Part shown: piece by piece, positions 1 to 10,521 of the stretch
How positions within the stretch are numbered: the first letter of the stretch is position 1
Layout: each line of letters starts with the position of its first letter
Source of the DNA: Phaeotremella fagi
Taxonomy: Eukaryota; Basidiomycota; Tremellomycetes; Tremellales; Phaeotremellaceae
DNA: 64,000 nucleotides
Direction of reading: 5' to 3'
Assembly: GCA_001599715.1 (NCBI GenBank)
Contig: BCHU01000004.1
Coordinates: forward strand, 1,426,001 to 1,490,000
Notes under the pieces: model-generated
What the model was told of the DNA's origin: nothing
Databases searched by the model: none
What the model saw: the letters and a program-made list of their open reading frames with translations, nothing else
Made by a program: the position numbers and the translations under genes

Positions 1-2
1 TC

Positions 3-158
3 GACAGTGCTTGCCTGCAAGGCTGCAGAATCCTGATCGCTCCCTATACAGTATCAGCTGAGATCACCAACAACTTCGAACTTCAACCCTCAGTCTCGCC
101 TTACAAACCCCTTCCACACCCTCATGATCCCTCCCCCATTTTCCCGATTGAGAACTAA
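3..158 (+). CDS. 3' end of an unknown protein-coding gene (5' partial)
   Basis: An open frame enters from the left edge and runs 51 codons to a TAA. Its peptide (…ACLQGCRILIAPYTVSAE… ending PIFPIEN) has ordinary amino acid composition and no rare codon bias, so it could be the C-terminus of a plus-strand gene that lies mainly outside the window. It would converge with the G-patch gene on the other strand, with about 157 bases between the stops. I do not recognise the protein. A chance open frame of this length is possible, so confidence is low. Confidence 0.35.
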   Translation, partial: DSACLQGCRILIAPYTVSAEITNNFELQPSVSPYKPLPHPHDPSPIFPIEN

Positions 159-315
159 GGAGGAGGCTTTAATGATCATCTATCCTCCTTAGAGGTGGGT
201 GTGTTCGGATTACCAGTGTTATACATCGTTGGGTTGAATGTGATCATTTGAACAGGTAGAAGTGACTTACGGTAGTCGTTACATTATCTGCGACCCTATA
301 CGAAAAGCATAGGTC

Positions 316-1607
316 CTAATGATCATCCTCATCTTCACCTGGACATCCGCCTGTCCCTTCTAAGACCTCCCAACTTGGGTATTTGTACGAACACCAAAAA
401 CAATAGAGATGCTCATGCCGTAATTGTGATATCAAAAATGCTAGATGTTGCGCAGGCTGGGAAATTGAGGATCAGTGATTGATCGTAGGTACGGTTGAAG
501 ACACTCACCTCCATTGCTAAAACTTTCTTCGTCCCCGAAACCATCTCATTCCAATCTATACTGTCCCCGTTTTCATCGTCTTTCTTGGTTTCCTTCTGCT
601 TATCCCCATCCAGCTTTCCAAACGCTATATCTTCGTCTCCGTCATCATCGCCATTGATGTCGCTCAACATGTCTCGTCGAATTTGTTCTCTCATTCTTTC
701 AGCCGCAGATAGATTTTTCTCTTTGTTATAGGCTCTTATGGGATCTGGTGATGGTGAGCGATCTGGTGAGATTGGATAGGTAGGGTAGATGAGATGTAAT
801 AAAGGTTTTGGAAGGGTGTGGATTGGATCTGAAGGCATTGTGTGTAGTGGGTGGAACTGTTTGACCAGAAGTATCAGTAACCCATCTCTCTGGAATAGTC
901 TACTTCATACTCACTTTGATCCCCCTTTCTTCATCCATCTTCACAAGCATGTCTCGAGCTTTCCATTCTTTCTTCTCGATCTCCTTTTCAGCAAAATCAC
1001 GTCCACGTCGATCTCGAAATGAGCCAGTTTCCTCCTCCAATCTAGCCAGTTTCTTCGGATCCAAAGCGTCTGGATTCCTGTTAGATAAATTGGGCAGAGG
1101 TGGTGGTGAAGGTGATCTGGCAGATAGACCTTTCCGGCCTAGATGATAATTTTAGTATAATGAAGTTCAAATTATTCACCCAAAAAACATACCAGCCCAC
1201 ATTGATACTCTAATAGGTTCTAATCTTGGTTGCTGTCTCGATCCAATTCCACCTCTAGGCCCATCCTCAGAATCAATCTTGTATCGTTTACTCTCCACCC
1301 CAGGAGAAACACTTCTCTTCCTACCAAGTCCCTCCCCAACTTTCCAACCCATCTTCATCATCATCTCCATAGCCTTCCCCCCACCCCCAGAACTCTCACC
1401 GCCACCCTCAAACAAGCTAGTGTTCAATCCAACTTGTCTACGTTCTTTCTCCAGTTGTTTTGATGAGATCTGCTGTTGAGCTTGGGATCTACGGAGGGAA
1501 TTTAATTGTTGAGAGGCTCTTTTGGCTGAATAGGATTTTTCGGGTTTGGTGCTTTCGACTAGGAATTTGTCGGACATGAAATCATCTTCAGAGTCTGAGT
1601 CTGGCAT
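316..1607 (-). CDS. G-patch domain protein with C-terminal DUF4187 (GPATCH11/CCDC75-like)
   Basis: Four exons (1193-1607, 915-1138, 509-856, 316-456) join in frame to give 375 residues. The N-terminus carries the acidic MSD motif typical of this family (EDDFMSDKFL). A G-patch follows at about residues 75-120 (MEMMMKMGWKVGEGLGR, then GIGSRQQP). The last exon gives a DUF4187-type end: LRHEHLYCFWCSYKYPSWEVL with a CxxC pair and a closing CPGEDEDDH. Proteins of this type are nuclear, and G-patches usually activate DEAH helicases in splicing; which helicase is used here is not visible. The exon joins were fixed by canonical splice sites and by continuity of the conserved C-terminus. The start is shared with a 210-base divergent promoter facing the lipase gene. 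Confidence 0.88.
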
Positions 1608-1817
1608 TGTGATTGCTGTTGGACGCTATCAACAACGTCTTGGATGTCATCAAAGTAAAGTATTCAATGGAAGTTGTAAAAGAAAACTCGTGGGTTTCGC
1701 GTGGAATGATGATGTAATATTACGCTTTTGTTTACAAACAATTTTATCTCTCTCTTACATTCTCTCTTCTTCTTATCCACTTTTACTCCATCAAATGACA
1801 ATAACCTAAGTGTTTAA
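1608..1817. promoter_or_regulatory. Divergent promoter between G-patch gene and lipase gene
   Basis: The two start codons at 1607 (minus) and 1818 (plus) lie back to back with 210 bases between them. The spacer is pyrimidine-rich on the plus strand near 1740-1795, as is common before fungal start codons. No specific factor site was recognised. Confidence 0.5.
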
Positions 1818-4331
1818 ATGGATTTCTTTAGGCAGAGTGTACTACCTGCCGCGTCTGCTGGTGCTGGTCTGGGTTTTGAGAGTCAGTTCCTCCTTTCAAA
1901 CTCTAAATGAAACGTCGCTAATCTCGAATTCTTGGTGGCGATAGTTGGTAGAAGGTCGACAACCTTTGGTGTAAGTTTTTGCTTGAGGATGTCTCTGAAT
2001 TTCCAACTCTTACTAACTGGACATCTAGATTGGAGTAGCTAAATTCTTTGCCAGTAAGTCCCAACATCTCTCAATGGTCATTTAGCTAAACAACTCCCAA
2101 GCTGGAGCAGTCACAGCCTCTTCAGCTGCTGTCGATTATGCTTTCGGTCTCTCAACCCCCTCATCTGGTTTACTATCAGGACCAACAGTCTCTTTAGCCT
2201 CATCTTTGAATCTTCTGTTCTTTGACGGTATCGAAACACTTGCCATAGGTGGTATCAATCTCGGTGAAGCAATCACATCCCAATCATTCGTCGCTGTTGG
2301 AACTGTGGCTGACACCATTAGCTCCTTGTATAAATCAGAAGAGAATGGTGAAGGGAACGAAGCTGTTTTCTCTTTGATGGCTTTTGTGAAGTTGGTCAAA
2401 AGGGAGATGGAGGTTGATGAGAATGTTCCAGATAGTGTTAAAACCATTGGGATTGTTGGTTTGACGCGACATTTAGCTGCTTGGGCGGCTGTTCAAAGTA
2501 TGACAGTGGAATATTCTGATAAAATCCTACTTGAATCATTGGAACCTGTTCGATTGAAAGATTGGAAACGTGGTCAAGAGGAGGAGGAAGTTGAAGTTAC
2601 AGCAAAACTGATTGGTGATCTGGATGTTCAAATTACCGCTCATGAGGAGGTCCCGGATAGTTCAGCTGAGATTATATCGGCGGAAGTTGGTCATGCGGAC
2701 TCACAACCAGAGATCGAGAGCGATGATGAAACAAAGTCGATTCCACCAGTTTCTAATTCCATGCCGACTCCTGCGACACTTCCCAAATCTTACTTCAAAG
2801 ATCGAACATATCTACGTCGAATGTCAAAAATCGTATTAGGTGCTTACGGTGGCCCAGGAATGATATTCTTTGGTGGTCCAAGACCCCCTAATCTAGGTTC
2901 CAATAACGATATCACCCCAGTTCAATCAGCTTCACAAGCACAAGATCATCTGCTATCAAACTCCATCATCACCGCTGAAGCTTCCACACCCTCAAATTCA
3001 AAACCAGGTCGAGCAGCTCAAATCAGTACATGGCTAGATACAGTTCGAGGGAAGAACGATAAACTCATTTTCGAACATTATATGGGATTGGGTGAGGGTT
3101 TATCCACTGTACCTAAACCTTTGAACGACGTCAGAAGCGCATCAGACAAGGAGGAGGAAGAGATGAAGGCCGATCTTAAAGATTCAACTTCAACTGTTAC
3201 GGGGAGTGATGATCCGACACTACCAAAGTTTTGGGTTTTGACGGATCATAACAGAAAAGAAATCGTCCTAGCGCTACGAGGGACTATGTCGCTCAATGAA
3301 TTGGCTATTGATTTAGCTTGCGATAGTTGGGATTTCATTCTACCTGGATCAGATGATCAAGATGAAGCTAGAGTAGAGGGTGAACCGGATGATGTTGGTG
3401 TTGAAAGCAAAACGAACCCACACGATGATCACAGCGAAGGTCATAAGGTGCATAGTGGGTTTTGGAGGATCGCAAAAGCGATGGGTGGGAAGAAGAAACC
3501 TGTCCAACGTGCTGTGAAAAATGCGTTGAAGAAAAATAAAGGATACAGTGAGTCATCACAGTGTTGTCTACTCAGGAGCTAACCACTCACAGGCTTGGTA
3601 ATTGCTGGTCATTCTCTTGGAGCAGGGGTTGCTGCTATACTTGCCTTAATGTGGGCAGACCCAACGACGGCACTCACCCTCAAATCGTCCGGATTACCAC
3701 CAAATCGACCTGTCCATGCTTACTGTCTAGCATGCCCTTGTATAATATCAGCCCCACTCTCGAAACTCTCCAGACCATTGATAACAACTCTAATCCATTC
3801 TTACGATTTCGTATCAAGACTCTCACTCGGTTCAATGAACGATCTCAAGAGAATCACCTTATGGCTGGCTTATGCCTCGTCAGATTCTAACGTGGGATTG
3901 CAAGAGAACTGTCAAAACGTCGTTAGCAGAGCTGTAAAATACAAAGCTGGATTAGGTGGACGTGACCATCGTTCGAAAGAGAAAGATTGGTTCTTAGCTC
4001 TCAGAAAAAGTTTGGACGCTCAATGCGATCAAGTTGAATTATATCCTGCTGGAACAATTTATCATGTTTTTGAGAAAGATGATTTTTTGAAGGAAAGTTT
4101 GGAGGTTGCTTTTGGAGATGGTTATGATCAGGAAGAAGAAGAGGTACGGAGTGGGTTGAGGTTGTTTACAGTTAAAGATGTTGAGAAGGATTTTGGGAAG
4201 GTTTTGTTCAGTTCGAAAATGCTGTCTTGCCATTTACCCCACAAGTGAGTTGTTGGCTTTTGATGTTGATTGATTCATCTTGTTGACCGTTATCTTCTAG
4301 CTATGACCGTATACTAGGAGAACAATTGTAA
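1818..4331 (+). CDS. Class 3 lipase, sn1-specific diacylglycerol-lipase-like
   Basis: Three short 5' exons starting MDFFRQSVLPAASAG join to the long central exon; two further introns sit at about 3547-3592 and 4244-4300, giving about 750 residues. The lipase_3 core shows VLALRGTMSLNELAIDL, then the nucleophile elbow GHSLGAG near 3608, an Asp region (YDFVSRLSLGSMNDL) and a C-terminal His in CHLPHNYDRIL. This order matches fungal and animal DAG-lipase-like enzymes, which cut the sn-1 ester of diacylglycerol at membranes. The N-terminal 250 residues are helical and small-residue-rich, with no obvious signal peptide; a charged, disordered stretch lies between that part and the catalytic core. Substrate is inferred from family only. 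Confidence 0.88.
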
Positions 4332-4450
4332 AATAGAGGTTACCGTTCGCGCATACATTTTCGCGCATACATTTTAGTACAATACAGATACAATCTTCAT
4401 GCATTACATAGATACATTACAATAGAAAAATAACGACCGCCCTTGCACTA

Positions 4451-5044
4451 CTATTGATCCATGTCCCTACCCGTTTCACCATGACAGACTAAAAATCTAT
4501 AATCTCTCTTAACACTTTCGTAAGTAGCATCATCAGCCCTCAATCTAACATCCGGAAACAACTGATCAAAAACAGTATCAACAGATTTGCTGAGTATCTG
4601 ATGATATTCATCCCCCTCTGCCACTTCTGCACGTAAGTTCTGATACTCTTCAAGACGTAATTGGCAATCGATGAGATTGGTTACCGAAGAATAATGGCCG
4701 GTTTGGATCTGTTGAATCGAAGCCGGTGAGACAAATCGATAGGTCTTGTCGAATTTTTCCATAAATTCGGCAGCTACTATCATCTCGAGAGGATCGTCGT
4801 CGCCTAAAGGTAAGGTATCCCAGGCTACATGGGTCTCGCGATATGAAATGTTCGTTTTGGGATCGAGAAAACTGGTGGTGAAGGGAACGTAACGGATGTT
4901 AATGATAGAAGTAGTATCTGTGTCTGTTTGTTCATCGAATACACTGAAACTGGGAGGATTATAGATCCAGCTCATTTTTTTATGATTTTTGGAAGAGTGT
5001 TCTGTGAAGGTGATGGAAGAAGTTGAGAGAATTTTCTGATTCAT
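4451..5044 (-). CDS. Lineage-specific unknown protein, family F1 copy 1
   Basis: A single-exon frame of 197 residues with a true ATG. I do not recognise it from any named family. It aligns by eye with the gene at 7006-7605: both have an early I(R/Y).(V/A)P(F/Y)T segment, a conserved Trp (AWDTLPL against CWDVQT), a long helical middle and a charged C-terminal half. An internal Met (MSWIYNPP) 24 codons in could be the real start, which would match the length of its sibling better. It is the first of eight minus-strand genes of one superfamily running to 14.15 kb. No signal peptide or membrane segment is visible, so it is probably soluble and intracellular. Confidence 0.65.
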   Translation of the reverse strand: MNQKILSTSSITFTEHSSKNHKKMSWIYNPPSFSVFDEQTDTDTTSIINIRYVPFTTSFLDPKTNISYRETHVAWDTLPLGDDDPLEMIVAAEFMEKFDKTYRFVSPASIQQIQTGHYSSVTNLIDCQLRLEEYQNLRAEVAEGDEYHQILSKSVDTVFDQLFPDVRLRADDATYESVKRDYRFLVCHGETGRDMDQ

Positions 5045-5231
5045 TGTATTTAAGCGGTTTCAATCAGTTTTTTACGGAATTTGTTGTGGAACAATGGATC
5101 CAGATAAATCCGAAATTTTCAGAAGAAAGGTTGCCCATTTTTTGTCCTCGGTATACTGACATGACTTCAATGAAAGGTAGGGGAACAGAAAGAAATGCTT
5201 TACGAGCACAGTCAATGTTTTACCCTTTGGA

Positions 5232-5440
5232 TTTACGACTCCGAAGATCGAAAGATATGTGCATCCTGTAAGTACAAGGTCTCCTATCAGATCAGACTTT
5301 GTCGAGAACCATATTCTATTTATCTAATTATTCTACGTAGTTTTACGATTCCGAAGATCTAATGAGTTGTTCATCCTCTATGTACAAGGTTTCGATCAAA
5401 CTCTGTCGAAACCATAATCTATTTATCTAATTATTCTACT
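5232..5440. repeat. Imperfect tandem duplication, period about 110 bases
   Basis: Two adjacent copies begin with TTTACGA(C/T)TCCGAAGATC (5232 and 5342) and both end with CTATTTATCTAATTATTCTAC. They differ by substitutions and small indels in the middle. The unit lies between F1 copies 1 and 2 and encodes nothing obvious. It is probably a local slippage or unequal-crossover product. Confidence 0.75.
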
Positions 5441-5477
5441 TTATCCTCTACATCACAATTCGCATTCTGAGGCTCCT

Positions 5478-6634
5478 TCAGGTTGCCAAACAACTATAGT
5501 CGTCGTAAACCTTTTCACCCTTCGAGCTATATGTAACCAGAAATCGATGATTGGTAGCGATAGCGACATCACTATCTCCATCACTACACAACTCACATTG
5601 TGGCAAATGATCTTCGATCCAACTCTTGAAAAACCTCTTAGATTGTTTCTCGATCAACGTCTCGAGTTCTTCTCCGATCATAGCACCAACCGACATATCC
5701 TTAAACTCTGGGTTATCCAAAAGTTTGATAACGTTCTTGTAGGTGGCACCATAATTGAATTTCTGGATTTCAGATGGAGTAGCAGCTTTTTCACTTCTTT
5801 TTCGAAGTTCTCGGATTTGTCTCACGAATCGCGATCTTTTACTTTTACGATTGGGATCTTCGTCTGATTGGGGATGTGATTTCCAGATATATCTCGAGAC
5901 TATATCTGTTTTGCCTCCTTCCATCAACCTTGATAGGACGTATGTAGTGAGAGTGAGTTCCGCTTTTGATGAGAATGTCGATCTGTTGACAGGGGATTTA
6001 CCTTTAAGCGAAGAGCGTTTGGACAACGGCATGTCGCAGATTGAATCGGTGTTGAGATGCTGTGTGATGACATGACCGTTACCTATGTCTCTTAAATGAC
6101 TGTAACCGTTGAATGTCTTGTCGCCTTTTGAACCGTATACGACCGAGAATTGATGTCTACAGGCGATTGTATAGTTATCATCTCCAACATCGCAAAGTCG
6201 GCATTGTGGCAAATGATCATCAATCCAACGTTCGAAAAGTTTCCTTGAAGCTTTCTCAACACAAACAGCAGATTCCCCATCACTCATCACCCAACAACCA
6301 TATCATTATCAAACTTACCTCCCTGCAAACGCATCACATTATCCCGAAGATCCTTATAATTTGAAATTTGAGTTTGGGTTGGATCAGATATCGGATGACT
6401 AGGTCGAGATTTGACTGCATTTTGGATAAATTCTGACCGTTGAATTTTTCGATTGCTGTTTTCATAGGGTTGGGAAGTTTTGTCGGCGAGGTATTTTGGA
6501 TAGAGTTCGAGTTTGTCGTTCTCGATCAAGCGTGTTGCTACGTAGTGGGTAAAAGTGATTTCAGGATCTATCGAGGAGTGATGAAATGAATGGCTAGTTG
6601 GTGAGCTTGACGAAGATTCTTGATTTGAGGCCAT
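5478..6634 (-). pseudogene. F1 copy 2: two-repeat protein broken by one-base frameshift
   Basis: From ATG 6634 (MASNQESSSS) the frame is open to a TGA just after VVG near 6285. The homologous sequence then continues in the -1 frame to the stop at 5478. The protein is an internal duplication: the unit running from ELTLTTYVLSRL to GEKVYDDYSCL in the second half repeats the one running from EITFTHYVATRL to GDKTFNGYSHL in the first. Both units share F..WI.DHLPQC.LC.DGD and a G.KG segment. The second unit shows what is missing: DMVVG-VMSDGES aligns with DMSVG-AMIGEELE, so a single G is absent from a G run at 6288-6290. With one base added the length is exactly 385 codons. The gene is either a recent pseudogene, a recoded gene, or an assembly error. 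Confidence 0.7.
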
Positions 6635-7005
6635 CGTATGCCAACGTAGGAGAGAGTGTCTGGTTTGATCTTGAGATAGAAAGAAGTCTGTTTTTTTATG
6701 TAGAGATATTTTTGTCGGATGTGGAATGAGTGAAAGACACCTACGGTACCGCAGTTTACTTCCTTTATGACAGAATTCGGACTTGCCCTCCAATCTCTTG
6801 GTTTTCAAGTTCCTCCTGAAATCGAAGAAGGCGGCCGGAGCAGGATACAAAGTTACCTCTCTCGGTGTTAGACAAACCACTGCTCTTAAGCCAAGCTTCA
6901 GAAAGAAGGACCTGACAGAGTCATAACGAATTCTCAGACAGATCACGTCACATTTTACATTCTCAATCAGATATATCGAAGATTCTCGAAACATGAACCA
7001 TTACT
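6635..7005. other. Intergenic, with an orphan coding-like fragment
   Basis: Upstream region of F1 copy 2. The minus frame stays open up to an ATG at 6994, but the composition of that extension is not protein-like. On the plus strand, 6771-6926 reads 51 open codons containing KKAAGAGYKVTSLGVR, preceded by a splice-acceptor-like TATGACAG. No parent gene was recognised. Confidence 0.4.
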
Positions 7006-7605
7006 TTATTGTACGACACACTTTGAGCTACTACGGTCTCCCGTTCCCAAACTGAGAAGACCATCGGTCTCGGTATAATTTGGTTCTGTTGGTGTTGACG
7101 TTGTTCGCTTGATGGAGTCGACACCCTTCGACCCAAAAGTGATTTTTACTTCACACTCCTCGTCCGGCAAAACAATCTCTCTCGTCAGCTCACTCCCTGA
7201 AACAATTCTTCTCATCTCCTTCTCCATAGCTTTAGATAAAGCACTCTGGGTCATGACACATGAATCAACCACATCAGAGTTTTCTTTCTGTTTGACCTTT
7301 AGAAGATCTTGCAATTCGGTCATAAACTTCTCATGATGTAATCTTTGAACATGGCGATTACTGTCGAAATCAGTATCGACATCCATCGAGATTTGATCCA
7401 TTATATCGATCGATCGTATTTTACATTCTTTTAAGTCTTGTTGATTGGCTGTCTGGACGTCCCAACAACAAGAAACTTGTCGATCAACCTTACCTCCAGC
7501 TACTTTAGTGAGAGTGATAGTATAAGGAGCGTAGATGATTGAATATACCATCCCTGATGTGACGGGTGAAAGTGTTCTACTTTGGGTATTAGTATCTGAT
7601 GACAT
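7006..7605 (-). CDS. Lineage-specific unknown protein, family F1 copy 3
   Basis: An intronless frame of 199 residues starting at a real ATG (MSSDTNTQSRTLSPV). It is the closest relative of the 4451-5044 gene: IIYAPYTITLTK, a conserved CCWDVQT, a helical middle (LHHEKFMTELQDLLKVKQ) and an end with VKITFGSKGVDSI. The FGSKG motif recurs in the other F1 copies (YGSKGDK in copy 2, FGSSLDK in copy 5, FGQHGE in copy 8), which ties the whole array together. There is no signal peptide or membrane span. Function unknown. Confidence 0.65.
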   Translation of the reverse strand: MSSDTNTQSRTLSPVTSGMVYSIIYAPYTITLTKVAGGKVDRQVSCCWDVQTANQQDLKECKIRSIDIMDQISMDVDTDFDSNRHVQRLHHEKFMTELQDLLKVKQKENSDVVDSCVMTQSALSKAMEKEMRRIVSGSELTREIVLPDEECEVKITFGSKGVDSIKRTTSTPTEPNYTETDGLLSLGTGDRSSSKCVVQ

Positions 7606-7999
7606 CTTCTGAAATTTGCAAGAAGAACGGGAATGGAAACTTTCAAAAAGCGTGAATTATGATATCTTATTGTTTGTTGAAATTGAACAAATGTCTTCGC
7701 TTCAAAGAAGATCTGGTTCTTTAGTGATTTTTCTACTTTCACGAGAATGAGTAAATTCTGGTTGTGCTTCCAGAAGCCACAGTTCTCCATCCCAAACATT
7801 TCCCGAAGGTTCTTCGGGATAATCAAGAATCAAGGGATACCAATTCGTACTTGGAATGCTTACTGAACGAGGTGGCTATGCCTGCTTCCTCTGGATGTCT
7901 TCGATTCAAATAGATTCTCGAGCGATTTATTATTGTTCATCACGCTGCATCGAATGTATGTACAATAGATGATTCGTGCCATACCTCCGCAAAACCCTC
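7606..7999. other. Intergenic, nothing recognised
   Basis: Spacer between F1 copies 3 and 4. Only short frames without homology to neighbours are present. Confidence 0.5.
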
Positions 8000-8661
8000 T
8001 TAACCTACCTCCAGTACGTCTTCAGCAATTACATCCGATGGTTGAGATCTGGGCTCAATTATAAGATCCATGTTTGAGCCAACGAAAATATAACTGAAGG
8101 GAGAAATCGGATTGAGATCAAGCATCGATATCTCATTATCGTCTCCATAGGTAGTCCCACCAGTGACCCAAGGAAGATTTCTACTTCCCACATCCCAAAA
8201 CGTCTCATCCAACACTTCATCGTCTGGTATCGGTACTGGATGAAAAGCAGTAAAAGGTTCCACTTTCACAAGTTCTTCTAAAGTTCTCTGGACCATGAGA
8301 GGGTGAAAGGTGTTTTCCGATATATAGGGTTTTAAAAATGTGACAGCCAGTTGTTTCAGCCGCTTGCGGTAATCTTCCAGATCATTGCATTTATTGCAAT
8401 CAGAGAAATATATTCCTATAATCGCGTAAGCATTGTTAGGATTGGGGGAGTCGTAGGCAGTAACGTATGGAGTGTACCGAAGTGTTGTTTTTGAAGTGAG
8501 GGTGAGTGTTGGTGGAATGCCGGAAGTAGGTGGGGCATCCTCTTGGCGTCACTGAAAGCTCTTGCTGTCAAATCGCTTCCAAGATTGTCGATAAAGCTTT
8601 GCAGACTTTCCCCCAGTCGCCTGATTTCTTCAATACTCATTTCAGCTGGAACGTCTGCCAT
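8000..8661 (-). pseudogene. F1 copy 4: sibling of copy 5, broken by one-base frameshift
   Basis: Starting at ATG 8661 (MADVPAEMSIEE), the frame matches copy 5 (9278-10009) through FIDNLGSDLTARAF, then runs out of register near 8537-8548. The matching sequence resumes in the -1 frame (LRYTPYVTAYDSP…, then GSRNLPWVTGGTTYG and FVGSNMDLI) to the TAA at 8000. Copy 5 shows the same blocks in one frame (LKYAPFISYY, GSKKLPWMSKNTIFG, FGSSLDKI). Restoring one base gives 220 codons, close to copy 5's 243. No GT-AG intron can explain the shift because both flanks are conserved. Pseudogene, recoding or assembly error are all possible. Confidence 0.68.
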
Positions 8662-9277
8662 CTTGAAGTGTTTTGTGCAGAAACAAATCATTGTCAAGAT
8701 TTCATAATTTCTTGGACGTTTGTTTCGCCGCTTCATTTCCTTTTATGGATATGTACAAAGGTCAAAAGCGGAGAATTATGCTTTATAAAACGTTCACGCT
8801 GATTAAATACCCATCATTATGATGAGTATGCTCATATGTGAAGGCTTTTACTGTACTCTTCATCTTCTATATACAAATCTGAAGGATGAAGCCGATTCTC
8901 CTTAAACTGTGCAACCGCCGGTCATACGCTGGCAGTGTCACTGCATATTCAACATTTTCGACAATATCTTTCTTTTCTCCAGAGAATCACTTTAAAGGAA
9001 TTTATATCCTTTGATCTGGAGTTGAAAATGCTTGAAAGGTCAGAAGGAGTAGAACGTCAGCCACACCCAAGTGTGGCGATTTGTTTTTTGCCACCATCGA
9101 AATCAAACTTCCTCTTGCGCATGGCTGCACACTAACTCCAATTTGAACTCGGCAGTGGACTTGAGCAAACATATATATCTTACAAACTACCTAAAGAAAA
9201 TATTGAATCATGTAAATCAGTACGGAGCTGACACAAACCTCCAAGATACCCATTCAAACAACCTCCACAAACGAGCC
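8662..9277. other. Intergenic, nothing recognised
   Basis: Spacer between F1 copies 4 and 5. Frames on the plus strand here (for example near 8935-9300) are short and have no resemblance to any neighbour. Confidence 0.5.
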
Positions 9278-10009
9278 CTACTCACTTTCTGCGGCCTTTG
9301 ATTCGTCGTTGTCGTTGTCGTCGTCGTCGTCGTCGTCGTCGTCTTCTTCATCCGCAAGGGGATAGATCTTATCTAAACTAGAACCGAACACTATCAAGCT
9401 CCCCTTGGGATTAGGATCGTTTTCTAGAGCCATGACTTTGCGATCTTGCCCGAAAATAGTGTTCTTACTCATCCAAGGAAGCTTCTTACTTCCCAAATCT
9501 ATCGCCACCTCCTCTTTAATCTCATCATAGAGCGTGGAGATAGGTTCGAAAATGTTGAAAGGTCGTACAGACGTTAAAGCTGCAATTGAATGTTCGACGA
9601 TGTAGGGGTGGTATTGGATGGAGTGGGAGACATGGGGCTGCAAGTCGAAAATAAAGTCCGTGAATACCTCGAGTAGATTTTGGAGACGTTGATGAAGAGT
9701 TTTCAAGTTAGTCTCGTCTTTCTCCAAATCATCAACAAAATATAGGCTAGGATATACTAGAGTTTGCTGATTCTCTTCTCCTACTACCCTCCATGGAAGA
9801 TAGTAAGATATGAATGGTGCATACTTGAGTGTTCTCTTTTCATCAGTCGTTGGAATCGTAAATGAGGTAGAGGAGAGAGGGAATAAGTCATGGGTGGCGG
9901 TAAATGAACTGGCTGTAAGGTCTTCACCAATATGTTCGATAAACTCTTTCAAATAGATTTCAAGATTGGATTTGAGCTGATTTAATTCATCTTCAGATTG
10001 AGTAGGCAT
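9278..10009 (-). CDS. Lineage-specific unknown protein, family F1 copy 5
   Basis: An intronless, intact frame of 243 residues from ATG 10009. The N-terminal helix (LKSNLEIYLKEFIEHIGEDL) is followed by a KYAPFISYYLPW block, which corresponds to the VTP(F/Y)TVY block of copies 7 and 8. The C-terminal part has GSKKLPWMSKNTIFGQD and FGSSLDKIYPLAD. The protein ends in a run of Asp (about 15 D/N residues) encoded by a GTC/GAC trinucleotide repeat at 9301-9352, which probably varies between strains. It is the intact sibling of the frameshifted copy 4. Function unknown. Confidence 0.68.
   Translation of the reverse strand: MPTQSEDELNQLKSNLEIYLKEFIEHIGEDLTASSFTATHDLFPLSSTSFTIPTTDEKRTLKYAPFISYYLPWRVVGEENQQTLVYPSLYFVDDLEKDETNLKTLHQRLQNLLEVFTDFIFDLQPHVSHSIQYHPYIVEHSIAALTSVRPFNIFEPISTLYDEIKEEVAIDLGSKKLPWMSKNTIFGQDRKVMALENDPNPKGSLIVFGSSLDKIYPLADEEDDDDDDDDDNDNDESKAAESE
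9301..9352. repeat. Trinucleotide microsatellite (GTC/GAC) coding poly-Asp
   Basis: Near-perfect GTCGTC units on the plus strand, read as a run of GAC/GAT Asp codons at the C-terminus of F1 copy 5. Confidence 0.85.
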
Positions 10010-10521
10010 TGCCGTTGGTTGTTCTTGATAAGCACCTGATTTGAGTCTTTGATGATGGTAGAAACGAAATTAGTTGAGGATTAATCTGAAGAATTTTATC
10101 TGGGGATGATGGGAAGACTATCCTCCTTTGTTTATGGCTTTGCGTATCAATGTATTTTTATAGTATGCTCTTTTCATGTGCGACATTTTCAGATAGCGAA
10201 CTTCGACCGTGGTGATTCTCCAAATCAATGAACATTTCTTACGGTACATGGTTTTCGCGACTGTGAACATTCTTATATGGTAACGGCTAGATGCATTGAT
10301 AACGCGACTACAGTATGAACATACATAAGCAAGCGGGAGCGTACTGGTCCTTTTGGTCAAATTGTCATCGCATAACTTGTTATATGTAACCGTCACGATA
10401 CCTCTGTGAATACATTGGAGGACTGTGGAGAGGTGTACCAAAGCCCGTTAACAGTTTTTGTTATCAAATCACTACATATTAGTATCATCTGAGTTCCCAC
10501 GCTTCCACCTCCTACAGTACA
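10010..10521. other. Intergenic, nothing recognised
   Basis: Spacer between F1 copies 5 and 6. A minus frame at 10118-10441 opens only with TTG and has no relatives in the window. Confidence 0.5.

Noticed and set aside
6255..6330. A small intron (GTAAGTTTG…GATGAG) to explain the break in F1 copy 2
   Set aside because: It would delete residues that align with the second repeat and leads to a frame that stops early, so a one-base loss fits better.
6635..6994. N-terminal extension of F1 copy 2 to an ATG at 6994
   Set aside because: The frame is open but composition is not protein-like, and sibling copies start close to the MASNQ site.
10118..10441. 107-codon minus frame between F1 copies 5 and 6
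   Set aside because: It begins with TTG, has no relative in the window and an unusual Cys/Lys/Tyr-rich composition.
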